Origin: an uncultured Methylocystaceae bacterium
GTDB taxonomy: Bacteria; Pseudomonadota; Alphaproteobacteria; Rhizobiales; Beijerinckiaceae
DNA length: 64,000 nt
Direction of reading: 5' to 3'
Assembly: GCA_903870245.1 (NCBI GenBank)
Contig: CAIQCB010000009.1
Location: 1 to 64,000, forward strand
Position 1 is the stretch's first letter, and the number at the start of each line of letters is the position of its first letter. A program made the position numbers and the translations under genes. Of the stretch, positions 1 through 11,370 are shown piece after piece. The notes below the pieces were generated by a model. The model saw only the letters and a list, made by a program, of their open reading frames with translations. It was not told where the DNA came from and searched no databases.

Positions 1-1
1 C

Positions 2-118
2 GCCGCCGCAGGATACAACTTCCGGCGCCTGCTCAAATGGCTGGCGCTTTTGTGCGCCTTATTGCTGGGCGTCTTCCGTCTAGCCGAAAGGTCAGAAAAT
101 CATCCCATCGTGGCGTGA
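2..118 (+). mobile_element. C-terminal fragment of IS5-type transposase (truncated by window start)
   Basis: Translation from base 2 gives AAAGYNFRRLLKWLALLCALLLGVFRLAERSENHPIVA*; AAAGYNF+LLKWL is the typical C-terminus of IS5-family transposases. Not in the ORF track because no start codon is present. Confidence 0.7.
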
Positions 119-397
119 AATGCGTTCTTCACGGACGACTAATTAACGTCATGATTTACGGTTAAGCATTATCTTCAGGCTTCGCTCAAACTCTTTGGCT
201 CTTGATGTTCGAATGATGCAAGTTCCGAGGTTTTTTGGTTTTTAACGCTACTGCCACGACGTTTTAAGATGACGTCCAACACACGTGTTTGTATGACGCG
301 CGAGCGTTCCAGTCTGAACAATTCTGTATCTCTACAGTCTATAGTCGCACGATTAGATCATCCCTTCGACAGATATTCCTGTTCCCGGGAACCGCTC

Positions 398-2824
398 TCA
401 CGATTCTGGCTCGGTGAGCGGTTCCTCATGATTCGTGGAGTCACTGTCTGAATCCTTTTTGGCTTCGGAGTCGTCGTTCTCGCTGCGTTTTTTGCCAGCT
501 TCGACGATGTCGCGCTCAGGGCGCGGCAATACAGGCCCTTCAGGATACACAAAGCCGAGAGTCTTGCCGCCCTGGTCGTCGCCGACAACAACAACCCGAA
601 CTGCGCCGCCATTTTTCAGCCGACCGAACAAAACCTCATCGGCCAGAGGCGTTTTGATATGTTGATGGATCACGCGCGACATCGGACGGGCGCCCATCGA
701 TTCATCATAACCATGTTCCACGAGCCAGTTGCGCGCCTCGTCGGAGAGTTCGATTGTAACGTTGCGGTCGGCGAGCTGAGCTTCGAGTTGCATAACGAAC
801 TTGTCGACGACGCGTTTGATGATCTCGACCGGTAGATGGCCAAAGGGAACAATGGCGTCGAGACGATTGCGGAATTCCGGCGCGAACAGGCGATTGATCG
901 CTTCGCTGTCGTCGAGATCGCGGCGGGAGCGGGTGAATCCGATCGGCGCCCGCGCGAGATCGGCGGCGCCGGCGTTCGTCGTCATGATCAGGATGACGTT
1001 CCGGAAATCAATCGTCTTGCCATTGTGATCGGTGAGCTTGCCGTGATCCATCACCTGCAACAGGATGTTGTAAAGGTCAGGATGGGCCTTCTCGATTTCG
1101 TCCAGCAACAAAACGCAATGCGGATGCTGGTCGATGGCGTCGGTCAGAAGGCCGCCCTGATCGAAACCGACATAACCGGGAGGGGCGCCGATCAGACGGC
1201 TTACTGTATGGCGCTCCATATATTCCGACATGTCGAAGCGTACGAGTTCGATGCCAAGCGAACTGGCGAGTTGACGCGCCGCCTCCGTCTTGCCGACGCC
1301 GGTCGGGCCGGAAAAGAGGTAGCAGCCGATTGGCTTTTCATGATCACGCAGCCCCGCGCGCGCCAGTTTGATGGCTGAGGACAGCGCACTGATGGCTTTG
1401 TCCTGACCATAGACGACGCGTTTTAGGGTTTCGTCGAGGTGCGCAAGCACTTCAACGTCATCCCTTGAAACGGTTTTGGGAGGGATGCGCGCCATCGTGG
1501 CGATAGTTGTTTCAATCTCTTTGAGGCCGATGACTTTTTTGCGCTTGCCTTCCGGCGCCAACATTTGCGCCGCGCCGCACTCGTCGATAACGTCGATGGC
1601 CTTGTCGGGCAATTTGCGGTCATGAATGTATTTTGCTGAGAGTTCGACCGCCGCTTTCAGGGCGTCGCCGGTGTAGCGTATTTTATGAAACTCTTCGAAA
1701 TAGGGCTTCAGCCCCTTAACGATTTCAATAGCGTCGGGAATCGATGGCTCGTTAACGTCAATCTTCTGGAATCGCCGCACAAGCGCGCGGTCCTTCTCAA
1801 AATATTGCCGATATTCCTTATAAGTGGTTGAGCCTATGCAACGCAGCACGCCCTGAGCCAAGGCCGGTTTCAGGAGGTTCGAGGCGTCCATGGCGCCGCC
1901 AGAGGTAGCGCCGGCGCCGATCACGGTGTGAATTTCGTCAATAAACAGAATAGCGTCCTTGTGGTGTTCGATTTCCTTGACGACCTGTTTGAGACGTTCT
2001 TCGAAATCGCCGCGATAGCGAGTCCCGGCAAGCAGCGCACCCATATCGAGGGCGAAGACAGTGGCCTCGGCGAGAACTTCGGGCACCTCATGATTTTCTA
2101 TCTTGCGTGCGAGTCCCTCGGCGATGGCGGTTTTGCCGACGCCCGGATCTCCGACCAACAAGGGATTGTTTTTGGCGCGGCGGCAAAGAACCTGAATAGT
2201 CCGAAGCACTTCCGCATCCCGGCCGATTAACGGATCGATCCGTCCTTCCCTGGCTTTTTTGTTGAGATTGACGCAATAGGCGTCGAGTGCGCCATCCTTT
2301 TTGCGGTTCTCGCCGTCCCGGTTATCGCCGCGTTCGGTCTCCTCATCCGCCCCGCGGGGTCCTCGGCTTGCGTCGGAGAGGCCCGGGCGTTTGGCAATGC
2401 CGTGACTGATATAATTTACTGCGTCGTAGCGAGTCATGTCCTGCTCTTGCAGGAAATAAACGGCATGACTCTCGCGTTCCGCGAAGAGAGCGACCAGCAC
2501 ATTGGCGCCGGTGACGTCCTCACGTCCGGAAGACTGAACGCTGATGATTGCTCGTTGGACCACACGCTGAAAGCCCGCTGTTGGCTTGCAGTCGTCGGCG
2601 TCATCGTTGATCAGATTTTCGAGTTCATTGTCGAGGTAGTCACGCAGATTTTTCGTCAGCAACTCCAGATCGACCGAACAGGCCCTCAGGACAGCCGACG
2701 CATCAACGTCCTCAACCAAACTCAGGAGAAGATGTTCCAGCGTCGCATATTCGTGGCGGCGTTCACGCGCGGCGGCGAGTGCGCGGTCAAGGGATTGTTT
2801 TAGGTTGCGCGAAAAGGCCGGCAT
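398..2824 (-). CDS. clpA: ATP-dependent Clp protease ATP-binding subunit ClpA
   Basis: 808 aa; Clp N-domain, two Walker A motifs ([16 protein letters not shown]), AAA+ signatures; adjacent to clpS. Confidence 0.97.
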   Translation of the reverse strand: MPAFSRNLKQSLDRALAAARERRHEYATLEHLLLSLVEDVDASAVLRACSVDLELLTKNLRDYLDNELENLINDDADDCKPTAGFQRVVQRAIISVQSSGREDVTGANVLVALFAERESHAVYFLQEQDMTRYDAVNYISHGIAKRPGLSDASRGPRGADEETERGDNRDGENRKKDGALDAYCVNLNKKAREGRIDPLIGRDAEVLRTIQVLCRRAKNNPLLVGDPGVGKTAIAEGLARKIENHEVPEVLAEATVFALDMGALLAGTRYRGDFEERLKQVVKEIEHHKDAILFIDEIHTVIGAGATSGGAMDASNLLKPALAQGVLRCIGSTTYKEYRQYFEKDRALVRRFQKIDVNEPSIPDAIEIVKGLKPYFEEFHKIRYTGDALKAAVELSAKYIHDRKLPDKAIDVIDECGAAQMLAPEGKRKKVIGLKEIETTIATMARIPPKTVSRDDVEVLAHLDETLKRVVYGQDKAISALSSAIKLARAGLRDHEKPIGCYLFSGPTGVGKTEAARQLASSLGIELVRFDMSEYMERHTVSRLIGAPPGYVGFDQGGLLTDAIDQHPHCVLLLDEIEKAHPDLYNILLQVMDHGKLTDHNGKTIDFRNVILIMTTNAGAADLARAPIGFTRSRRDLDDSEAINRLFAPEFRNRLDAIVPFGHLPVEIIKRVVDKFVMQLEAQLADRNVTIELSDEARNWLVEHGYDESMGARPMSRVIHQHIKTPLADEVLFGRLKNGGAVRVVVVGDDQGGKTLGFVYPEGPVLPRPERDIVEAGKKRSENDDSEAKKDSDSDSTNHEEPLTEPES

Positions 2825-2836
2825 CGTCTGGGTTCC

Positions 2837-3214
2837 CTATTTTTTTTCCATGATGCATTGCAGCGGATGCTGATGTTTCCGGGCGAAATCCATCACCTGG
2901 GTGACCTTGGTTTCTGCGACTTCATATGTATACACACCGCATTCACCGACCCCGTGGTTATGAACATGGAGCATGATACGGGTCGCTTCTTCGACAGACT
3001 TGTTGAAATATTTTCGCAGCACGATCACGACGAACTCCTGTGTCGTGTAATCGTCGTTGAGCAAAAGGACCCGATACATGTTCGGTTTTCGGGTCTGCGG
3101 CTTGGTGCGGGTGACCAGGGCCGTGCCCGAACCGGGACCGTCGCCGGATTTCTCAGGCTCCTGACCGGCGCGCGGAATTCTCGATCCATCTGCCCGATGT
3201 CGCTCTTTAATCAT
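2837..3214 (-). CDS. clpS: ATP-dependent Clp protease adaptor ClpS (start trimmed from the longer ORF)
   Basis: [24 protein letters not shown]...[27 protein letters not shown] is the ClpS core; the first 72 aa of the ORF look spurious. Confidence 0.95.
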   Translation of the reverse strand: MIKERHRADGSRIPRAGQEPEKSGDGPGSGTALVTRTKPQTRKPNMYRVLLLNDDYTTQEFVVIVLRKYFNKSVEEATRIMLHVHNHGVGECGVYTYEVAETKVTQVMDFARKHQHPLQCIMEKK

Positions 3215-3480
3215 TGTTTTTTCATAATTTTCTATCAGAGACGCCACTTGCGGCCTTTCCTTGCGTCCTGTCATTTGGGGAGTCGAACTCCAAAAATTTA
3301 GGGGCTGAACGCAGGAGCTGACCTGGCCAGACACTAGACTTCTGTCTCCAGCGCGTATTGGCAAGAGCCTTTTTCCCAAACGGCTCAAAAAAATAGCTTT
3401 GTGAACGGGATGTTTACCTGCGCCGTTCATGCTGCGCGGGAGGGAATTATTCTCAATTGGCCATAATAGTGGGCAGATAG

Positions 3481-3795
3481 TTGGAAGACAGCTCGGAAAA
3501 CTCGCCGGAGCATCGGCAGAGACGGTTACTGGTTGATGCGCCGGGCAGTTCGCCCTTGCCGGGCCTCGCCGCTCTAACCGCCCTTATGTTGCTGTGCAGC
3601 GTGCTCCTCGCCAAAACGCTCGCCTACATGGTCGAAAGTCTTGAAAGTCCTCAGGCGGTCCCGGAGACGCAGGCTTTGTCCCAACAAATACCCGCGCCGC
3701 CATTCCATCGCCGGGCCCTCTCGGACAAGTTTCTGCGCATGGGGGTGGATGACATCGCAACGGGTTCAATACGCCAATCGCCAGACAAGCGATGA
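3481..3795 (+). CDS. small hypothetical membrane protein (TTG start)
   Basis: 104 aa ORF with one hydrophobic segment [26 protein letters not shown]. Confidence 0.45.
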   Translation: MEDSSENSPEHRQRRLLVDAPGSSPLPGLAALTALMLLCSVLLAKTLAYMVESLESPQAVPETQALSQQIPAPPFHRRALSDKFLRMGVDDIATGSIRQSPDKR

Positions 3796-4024
3796 TAGCT
3801 CTCATTCCCTTAAAACAACGCCCGACGCAGACGCCGATTTGCAGATATTATTGACATTCGGCGTTTTTTTTGCATTAGTGAACAATATGGTCTTGACGTT
3901 ATCGAGATGACTGCCGTCCTGACCGCCCTGCGCCCATGCGTTTAATCGGCGATCCCCCGATAAGCGGCGCATCATTCGACCAGCGCCCATGTGCTGGAAG
4001 ATCCCAATAAAATCAGGAATTTTA

Positions 4025-5548
4025 ATGACATTCGATGAACTGGGCCTTTCTGAAAAGGTTCTCGCGGCCGTTCAAGCATCGGGATATACGACGCCTACGC
4101 CGATCCAGGCCCAGGCAATCCCGCCGGCGCTTCAAGGCCGGGATATTCTGGGCATCGCCCAAACAGGCACAGGCAAAACAGCCGCCTTCACTCTGCCCAT
4201 GCTCAGCCGACTGGAACAGGGGCGCGCCCGAGCCAGAGTGCCGCGAACCCTGATACTCGAACCGACGCGAGAACTTGCCGCTCAGGTTGAGGAAAGCTTC
4301 GCCAAATACGGCATAAATCAAAAACTGAATGTCGCCTTGCTGATCGGCGGCGTTGCTTTTGGCGACCAGGAAGCCCGGATCATGCGCGGCGCAGACGTGC
4401 TCATCGCGACCCCCGGACGCTTGCTGGATTTTTTCGATCGTGGTAAATTGTTGCTTACCGGCATCGAAATCCTCGTCATCGATGAAGCCGACCGCATGCT
4501 CGACATGGGCTTCATTCCGGACATAGAACGCGTCTGCAAGCTGGTTCCATTCACCCGCCAGACCTTATTTTTCTCCGCAACCATGCCGCCGGAGATCACC
4601 CGGCTTACCGAAGCCTTCCTGCACAATCCGGTTCGGGTGGAGGTCGCGCGCGCTGCGACGACGGCCTCCACGATCCGCCAGGCTTTGGTGGCGACGCATG
4701 GTCATGGCGAAAAACGCGAGTCATTGCGGCGATTGATCCGCGGCGCGGAAAACCTCAAAAACGCGATCATTTTCTGCAATCGTAAACGCGATGTCGCCAT
4801 CCTGCACCGGTCGCTGGTCAAGCACGGTTTCGCCGCCGGCGCCCTGCACGGCGATATGGATCAGCTTGCGCGCATGGCCTCGCTCGACGCATTCAAAAAC
4901 GGCGATATGACATTGCTAGTCTGTTCCGACGTCGCGGCGCGTGGGCTCGATATTCCGGACGTCAGCCATGTCTTCAATTTCGACGTGCCGACCCACAGCG
5001 AGGATTATGTTCATCGCATCGGCCGCACGGGCCGGGCAGGCAGATCCGGCGTCGCTTATACGCTGGTGACCACAGATGACGGCAAATATATCGACCAAAT
5101 CGAAAAACTGATTGGCAAGACAATCGATTGGGAAGGGCCCGGACTGAACGATTTGCCGCCATCAGACGAAACGTCCCAACCTTCTGACCGTCGTCGGGAA
5201 AGGGGCGGGCGCAACGCCGGTCGACGGGAACCAAATGGCGATCGCAGGCGTTCCGGCCGCAGCGAGGAACGAGCGACAGTCCCGGCGGAGGCTCCGGTGT
5301 CGATGGCGCGCGATCCCATGGAGGGGGCGCCGCTCGCCCGCCAGCCCATTGCCGCCCGTCGCCCCGAAAATGACGCCTTTGGTCACCGCCGCACGCAGGT
5401 CGGGGACGAACATCGTCGGCGCCGTCCACGCGATCGCTTCGACGACAATGGACCTCCTGTGATCGGTCTTGGCGATCATGTGCCATCGTTTCTTCTGCGA
5501 CCCGTCGCCCCGCGTCAGGCCAAAGTCGTTGAAGAGTTCGAAGAATAA
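4025..5548 (+). CDS. rhlE: DEAD-box RNA helicase, RhlE-like
   Basis: Q motif, AQTGTGKT, PTRELAAQ, DEAD, SAT, HRIGRTGRAG; Arg-rich C-terminal tail. Confidence 0.9.
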   Translation: MTFDELGLSEKVLAAVQASGYTTPTPIQAQAIPPALQGRDILGIAQTGTGKTAAFTLPMLSRLEQGRARARVPRTLILEPTRELAAQVEESFAKYGINQKLNVALLIGGVAFGDQEARIMRGADVLIATPGRLLDFFDRGKLLLTGIEILVIDEADRMLDMGFIPDIERVCKLVPFTRQTLFFSATMPPEITRLTEAFLHNPVRVEVARAATTASTIRQALVATHGHGEKRESLRRLIRGAENLKNAIIFCNRKRDVAILHRSLVKHGFAAGALHGDMDQLARMASLDAFKNGDMTLLVCSDVAARGLDIPDVSHVFNFDVPTHSEDYVHRIGRTGRAGRSGVAYTLVTTDDGKYIDQIEKLIGKTIDWEGPGLNDLPPSDETSQPSDRRRERGGRNAGRREPNGDRRRSGRSEERATVPAEAPVSMARDPMEGAPLARQPIAARRPENDAFGHRRTQVGDEHRRRRPRDRFDDNGPPVIGLGDHVPSFLLRPVAPRQAKVVEEFEE

Positions 5549-5558
5549 TTTGTTCTGA

Positions 5559-5993
5559 TCAACCTGCGAGGGGCGTCATCGAAGCCCTGATTTTTTCCGC
5601 CTGTGCGGCAAGAATAGAATCGTCCGCCATCACGCCGGGGGGGCGAAGGGCGACGCCCTCCCAACGCGGCAAAAGATGGAAATGCAGGTGGAAAATCACC
5701 TGGCCGCCGGCGCTTTCGCTGAATTGATGAAGTGTCATGCCGTCCGCCTCAAGAGCTGTCTTGACGACGCGGGCGACATGTTGAACGCGTCTGATCAATT
5801 CCGAGAGTGTATGAGGCGACACGTCGAGGAGATCCCGGGCCCCTTCCTTCGGAATAACGAGAACATGGCCTTCGGCGCGCGGCATGATATCCATGAAGGC
5901 AAGTGAGATGTCGTCTTCATAAACCTTGTGCGCAGGTATTTCGCCTCGCAGGATTTTGCCAAAAATATTATTGGGATCGTAAAGAGCGGCCAT
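5559..5993 (-). CDS. HIT family protein (histidine triad hydrolase)
   Basis: HLHFHLLPRW HIT motif; N-terminal NIFGKILRGEIPAHKVYEDD. Confidence 0.93.
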   Translation of the reverse strand: MAALYDPNNIFGKILRGEIPAHKVYEDDISLAFMDIMPRAEGHVLVIPKEGARDLLDVSPHTLSELIRRVQHVARVVKTALEADGMTLHQFSESAGGQVIFHLHFHLLPRWEGVALRPPGVMADDSILAAQAEKIRASMTPLAG

Positions 5994-5999
5994 GCTTGA

Positions 6000-6878
6000 T
6001 TACTCCTGCTGCGCTCGTTCTTCGAACGCAAAGGCGCGAATGTTTGTTATGCGAAAAGCCGCTGCCGGGTAAACGCCCAGGACTTCGACTTCCCTGGAAA
6101 AAAATGTCAATTCTTCGAAAGCTCTTGCCAGCGCCGGTTGATCGGGATGACCGTCGACATCGGCGAGGAATCTCGTCGCAGCAAATTCCCCGTCGACCAT
6201 GTAACTTTCCAGTTTGGTCATGTTGACGCCGTTTGTCGCAAATCCGCCCAACGCCTTGTAAAGCGCCGCAGGAACGTTTCTGACTCTGAAGATGAATGTA
6301 GTCATCGTCGGGCCGTTGTCGAGCGCGGCCCATCGCCGCGTTTTCGAGAGTACAACGAAACGGGTGGTGTTGTGCGCCTCGTCCTCTACATCTTCCGCGA
6401 GTATGTCCAACCCGTAAATTTCGGCGGCGAGTCTGGGAGCCAGCGCCGCCCTGGACGGGTCCTTCCATTCTGCAATTTCGCGGGCTGCGCCGGCGGTGTC
6501 GCCTGATGTGAAGGGGACGAGGCCGAAATCGCGGATGATCCGTCGGCATTGGCCAAGAGCGTGAACATGGCTGAATACGCTCTTGAGCCCCTCGCGGACG
6601 GCCCCTCTTGTGGCCATAAGCTGAAAATGGATCGGAAGAAAATATTCCCCGACTATGTGCAATCCTGAATGCGGCAGAAAATGATGAATGTCGGCGACGC
6701 GACCGGCGATGGAGTTTTCGATGGGTATCATGGCCAGAACGGCCCGACCCTCAGACACGGCAGCGAAAGCGTCTTCAAAACTGGCGCAGGGCAGGGGAGT
6801 CATCTGAGGATAGGCGTCCCGACATGCGATGTCGGAATTGGCGCCGGGTTCCCCCTGATAGGCGATGTATTGGGTCAC
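6000..6878 (-). CDS. pheA: prephenate dehydratase
   Basis: IAYQGEPGANSDIAC N-terminus, IENSIAGRV, TRFVVLS, ACT-domain ESYMVDGEFAATRFLADVDGH. Confidence 0.93.
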   Translation of the reverse strand: MTQYIAYQGEPGANSDIACRDAYPQMTPLPCASFEDAFAAVSEGRAVLAMIPIENSIAGRVADIHHFLPHSGLHIVGEYFLPIHFQLMATRGAVREGLKSVFSHVHALGQCRRIIRDFGLVPFTSGDTAGAAREIAEWKDPSRAALAPRLAAEIYGLDILAEDVEDEAHNTTRFVVLSKTRRWAALDNGPTMTTFIFRVRNVPAALYKALGGFATNGVNMTKLESYMVDGEFAATRFLADVDGHPDQPALARAFEELTFFSREVEVLGVYPAAAFRITNIRAFAFEERAQQE

Positions 6879-7618
6879 GAATGGTCCTGGGCAATGGCTG
6901 CTAGGGACGCCATGGCGAGATCGCGCCAGGTATCGACCGAAGACGCGCCGTTGTCCAGCACGGCGGCGTCAATCCTGATGCCCGCCTCCAGCGCACGCAA
7001 CTGCTCCAGCCGTTCCCGCTTTTCGAGCGGCGACGGCGGCAGGGCGACGAACTGTTCGAGCGCCGATCTTCGAAACGCATAAACTCCCACGTGTTTGTAG
7101 ATTGGTCCATCTCCCCACGGCGCGCGGGCGCGGGTAAAATAAAGCGCTCGTAAACGGCGCGCGTCAGTTTCAGCGCCAATGATTTTGACGGCGTTGGGGT
7201 CGTCAGACTCCTCCGCCGAGGCGAGGCAGGCGAGCGTGCCGATCCCGGTTTCCGGGGTCTCAAGCAAATTGATCGCCGAGGCGAGCGCACCGACAGGCAA
7301 GAAGGGATTATCCCCTTGCATGTTGACGACTATGTTGTGACGCCTGTCCGGATCGATTTTAGCGATTGCTTCTCCAACCCGCGCCGTTCCGCAATTGCAA
7401 TCCTGACGGGTCATGGCAATGGCGCCGCCGGCGGCCTGAATGACGGAAGCGATTTCCCCGCAATCGGTCGCAACGACGACGGGTCCGATCGCCTCGCCGA
7501 TTGCCGTTTCCCACGCCCTTAGAATCAAAGGTTTGCCGCCAATATCAATGAGCATTTTTCCCGGCAAACGGCTCGAACCGAGTCTTGCCGGGATCAGTAT
7601 GATTGGCGCAGTCGGCAA
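6875..7618 (-). CDS. kdsB: 3-deoxy-manno-octulosonate cytidylyltransferase
   Basis: IILIPARLGSSRLPGKML...NVQGD-like VVNMQGDNPFLP; overlaps pheA by 4 bp. Confidence 0.93.
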   Translation of the reverse strand: MPTAPIILIPARLGSSRLPGKMLIDIGGKPLILRAWETAIGEAIGPVVVATDCGEIASVIQAAGGAIAMTRQDCNCGTARVGEAIAKIDPDRRHNIVVNMQGDNPFLPVGALASAINLLETPETGIGTLACLASAEESDDPNAVKIIGAETDARRLRALYFTRARAPWGDGPIYKHVGVYAFRRSALEQFVALPPSPLEKRERLEQLRALEAGIRIDAAVLDNGASSVDTWRDLAMASLAAIAQDHS

Positions 7619-7626
7619 TTGTCTGA

Positions 7627-8031
7627 TTAATAAGCGTTATTGTCCTCGGCGACCCAGCCCTTGTCGGATTTCACGAAATGCAGAGTGCCTTCGCTGGTTG
7701 CGACCTCGCTCTTGGCGAAAGTGCGATCTTCATTGACCCCAAGGAAGGCGCAGATCCCGCGCTCTTTCTCCTCGTGGCATTTTGCTTCGTATCCATCGGG
7801 GAATTGAACTTCGGCCTCATACATCAGCTCGTAAGCTTCAGTATTGCCGTGCTTGACCTCGCGACCCTGAACTTTCTTAAAGGAAACGATTTTGGCGGAT
7901 AGCCCGTTCTTCTGAATGATGTTGCTCAAAACTTTTGCGCCCGTCGCATCGCCGGGCTGATGATCGCCGCACCCGGCGAGGCCCAATAATGCCGCAATCG
8001 CAACCACATACCGGGCGTTGTTGATGACCAT
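7627..8031 (-). CDS. hypothetical lipoprotein
   Basis: Signal peptide with lipobox LLGLAGC; 134 aa. Confidence 0.7.
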   Translation of the reverse strand: MVINNARYVVAIAALLGLAGCGDHQPGDATGAKVLSNIIQKNGLSAKIVSFKKVQGREVKHGNTEAYELMYEAEVQFPDGYEAKCHEEKERGICAFLGVNEDRTFAKSEVATSEGTLHFVKSDKGWVAEDNNAY

Positions 8032-8526
8032 GTTTCCCTCCGAAGACTTACGCCGGCGTGGCGAAGATTGATGCGTAAATAGCGCAAGGGGCTGGAAAAT
8101 CCATAACCGGCGATGTTCGTCCGGATATGAAATTCTTCCACAGGCGCGATATGTGTGAAATTTTAGGCTGTCTGGTTGCTTTTTTATGCAGGAGCAGTAA
8201 CCTGACGAAGGTCAAGAGTTCCAGAGTTCCCTAATTCCAGAACAGTCGGGGCGCACGCCAGATAATTTTGGGCATTCGGCGCTCCATGGATGCCGAAAAC
8301 TATGCGAACACCCTGCGGAGTGCTCAGGTCCGCCGCATCTCCTGGGTCCGTGGGGTTGGCCGGCTGGCGATGGTTGGAGTGGCCTCCTTGAAGCCATCGT
8401 CAGTCGGCCGCCTTTATCGATGGAAATTCTGCAGACACAAGTCTACCATAAACCAAAATCAACGCTTTATTAACCACGCGGCGCAATGCAGATTTATTTC
8501 TGCACGCTTTGCTTGCCGAGAGCCTA

Positions 8527-8694
8527 TTACTTGATCTTGGTTTCCTTGAACTCAACGTGTTTTCGCACGACCGGATCGTATTTTTTAAAGACGAATTTCT
8601 CGGTCTTTGTGCGTGCGTTCTTCTTGGTCACGTAGAAATAGCCCGTATCCGCCGTGGACAGGAGCTTGATCTTGATCATGGCGGATTTGGCCAT
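8527..8694 (-). CDS. rpmG: 50S ribosomal protein L33
   Basis: [55 protein letters not shown]. Confidence 0.96.
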   Translation of the reverse strand: MAKSAMIKIKLLSTADTGYFYVTKKNARTKTEKFVFKKYDPVVRKHVEFKETKIK

Positions 8695-8836
8695 TGTTTT
8701 TTTCCGGTTTGTTATTGAACAAAAAATCATCCCCGCCGCAGAATCCACGACGGGGCTCAATTGCTGCGCAAGATACGGATGCGCGGCTGGATGTCAAGCC
8801 AATGAAGACGATCAAAGACGTCGCTGGGCCTGATGT

Positions 8837-11119
8837 TTAGCGACGCCCCCTAAATTTCTTGGGGGAGGCGCTGGTCCTGCTAGGCCCGCCCTTGCGAGGC
8901 GCGGGCGGCGGTCGCCTGGCGCTGCCGCCTACCACTTCGAAACGCAGTGCGCCGGCGATCGGAGCCGCCTCGATCAGACGCACTTCGATCATATCTGCGA
9001 GGCGATAGCTGACGCCCGAACGGGAGGTCAGGGCGTGCGCGGCTTCATCATAGGCATAATACTCGCGTCCCAGCGTCGCCGCCGGGACGAAACCGTCGGC
9101 CCCTGTGTCGCTGAGCCGCACGAACAGACCTGATTTTGTCACCCCGGAAATACGCGCCTCGAACCGGGCGCCGATCTGGTCAGCCAGGTGATGAGCAATC
9201 AAACGATCGACCGTTTCGCGTTCGGCGGCCATGGCCCGACGCTCGGCGGCGGAAATCCGTGCAGCGATTTCCGCCAATTCGCCGGCCGGCGTCTCGGGCA
9301 GCGCGCCCTCGCCGAGTTTCAGGGCCCGGATCAGCGCCCGGTGGACAATCAGGTCGGCGTAGCGCCGGATTGGCGAGGTGAAATGCGCATAACGTCGTAG
9401 GTTCAGGCCGAAATGACCGTAGTTCTCGTGGGTGTATTCCGCCTGCGCTTGCGTGCGCAGAATGATTTCATTGACGATGTTTTCGTGCTCATGCCCTTTC
9501 ATCTGGCCCAGGATCGCGTTGAAGTTCGCTGGACGCAGAACCTGTCCCTTGGCGAGTTTGACGCCAATTGTTCCCAGAAATTCGGAGAGCGCCGTCACCT
9601 TTTCGCGCGAGGGCTCGTCATGGGCGCGGTAAATCAGCTGTTGACGGCGCTCTTCGAGCGTTTCCGCCGCCGCGACATTGGCGAGGATCATAAATTCCTC
9701 GATGAGCCGATGCGCTTCAAGGCGCGGCGGGAAAACCACGCGATCGAAGGAGCCATCCGGTTTCAGTAAGATTTTGCGCTCCGGCAAGTCGAGTTCAAGC
9801 GGCGCGCGCAGGTTGCGGGCGTGTTGCAAAGCTTCATGAGCCGCATAGAGCGGCCGCAATACGCTATTGAGCAAGGGAGCCGTCGTCTCATCCGGTTCGC
9901 CGTCGATGGCGGCCTGCGCCTGTTGATAAGAGAGTTTGGCGCAGGAGCGCATCATGATGCGATGAAAACTTTGATCGAGTTTTTTGCCCTTTGCAGTGAT
10001 GCGCATGCGAACTGCGAGCGCCGGGCGATCTTCCCGGGCACGCAGCGAGCAAAGATCGTTGGAAATTCTTTCCGGCAACATCGGCACCACGCGATCCGGA
10101 AAATACACCGAATTGCCGCGCTCCAGCGCGTCGCGATCGAGGGGCGCGTGTGGTTTCACGTAATGTGCGACATCGGCGATAGCGACGGTGAGAACGAACC
10201 CATCAATATTATCTGGCGCGGCGTCGGGCGCTGCATGAACGGCGTCGTCATGATCCTTGGCGTCCGGCGGATCAATCGTGACGAGGGGCAGTTCGCGCCA
10301 GTCTTCTCGACCTCGAAGCGTTGCGGGGTTGGCGCGTTCGGCTTCCTCCAACGCCTCAGCACGAAACGCCTCCGGGATATCATGCGCACGCAGGGCGATG
10401 AGGCTGATCGCCTTTTCATTGGTCACGGAGCCAAGCGTTTCGCGAATTCTGGCGCGCGGAGCGCCAAAGCGGGTCTTGCCGACAAGATCGACGCTGATCA
10501 GATCGCCGTGTCGCGCCTCGCCGATGTCGGCCGCGGCGACGGCGAGTTCGCGACCGGCCTGTTTTTTGTCGATTGGGACAATGCGTCCGGCGCCATGGGC
10601 TTCGATGTGCAAAACGCCCAGAACGCGATGGCGGGCGCGTAACAGGAGTTTGATGACCCGGCCCGAGTAGGGCGGGTCGTTTGGACCGGCGTCCCGGTCG
10701 GGTTCGGCGCGGACCAGCGCCCTGTCGCCGACCCCCGGCAGAGGCTCGCCCGGCCGGGCTCGACGCGGCGCGCGGACATGGATGCGCGGCGGCGGACCGG
10801 ACTCGGCTTCATTCCACTCGACCGGAATGGCGACCAGTTCGCCGTCGCGGTCTCTATCCACGATATCAACAAGAGCAACTGGCGGCAGAGCGCCCTTGCG
10901 CGTCAGACGTTTGCCCCGCTTCTCCAGCACGCCCTCTGCGGCGAGTTCTGCAAGCCTTTGTTTAAGCGCCAGGCGATGTTCGCCCTTGAGGCCGAAAGCG
11001 CGGGCGATTTCCCGCACGCCAATCTTGCCGTCCGACCGCTCTTCGCGTTCGCGGGCGAGAAAGGCGAGTAGAGCATCGCGATCAGGCAGTTCGGCGTTTT
11101 TTTTGGAAGACAAATTCAC
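8837..11119 (-). CDS. rnr: ribonuclease R
   Basis: RNB catalytic domain (DPPDAKDHDDAVHA), C-terminal S1-like domain, basic tail. Confidence 0.95.
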   Translation of the reverse strand: MNLSSKKNAELPDRDALLAFLAREREERSDGKIGVREIARAFGLKGEHRLALKQRLAELAAEGVLEKRGKRLTRKGALPPVALVDIVDRDRDGELVAIPVEWNEAESGPPPRIHVRAPRRARPGEPLPGVGDRALVRAEPDRDAGPNDPPYSGRVIKLLLRARHRVLGVLHIEAHGAGRIVPIDKKQAGRELAVAAADIGEARHGDLISVDLVGKTRFGAPRARIRETLGSVTNEKAISLIALRAHDIPEAFRAEALEEAERANPATLRGREDWRELPLVTIDPPDAKDHDDAVHAAPDAAPDNIDGFVLTVAIADVAHYVKPHAPLDRDALERGNSVYFPDRVVPMLPERISNDLCSLRAREDRPALAVRMRITAKGKKLDQSFHRIMMRSCAKLSYQQAQAAIDGEPDETTAPLLNSVLRPLYAAHEALQHARNLRAPLELDLPERKILLKPDGSFDRVVFPPRLEAHRLIEEFMILANVAAAETLEERRQQLIYRAHDEPSREKVTALSEFLGTIGVKLAKGQVLRPANFNAILGQMKGHEHENIVNEIILRTQAQAEYTHENYGHFGLNLRRYAHFTSPIRRYADLIVHRALIRALKLGEGALPETPAGELAEIAARISAAERRAMAAERETVDRLIAHHLADQIGARFEARISGVTKSGLFVRLSDTGADGFVPAATLGREYYAYDEAAHALTSRSGVSYRLADMIEVRLIEAAPIAGALRFEVVGGSARRPPPAPRKGGPSRTSASPKKFRGRR

Positions 11120-11370
11120 TCTCTGTCGCCGACGTTTCTCGCGGCTCTTTGCAATATAGGAATGGGTTGCGATCTACGCCAATGGTCGCGTCCACCCCAG
11201 AGCGCTTTGCAATGGATTGGAAACCGCTATGGCGAGATAAAGCGCTACAAAACAATAGCCCAGAAATCCGGCCTGATTAAAGCAGACCGGAAAATGTTCT
11301 GGCGGACGCAGCGAGACGTGTGGCAGCAAGACGTGTGAAAGAAATACAAATCGAGGATAGGACCGGCGAA

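Noticed and set aside
8487-8504. TGCAGA-TTTATT-TCTGCA hairpin downstream of rpmG
   Set aside because: Only a 6-bp stem with no T-tract on the rpmG strand; too weak to call a terminator.
8268-8534. 88-aa ORF between the lipoprotein gene and rpmG
   Set aside because: No signal or domain, runs into rpmG; probably non-coding.
9821-10642. 273-aa plus-strand ORF antisense to rnr
   Set aside because: Shadow of the RNase R reading frame; composition typical of antisense GC-rich frames.
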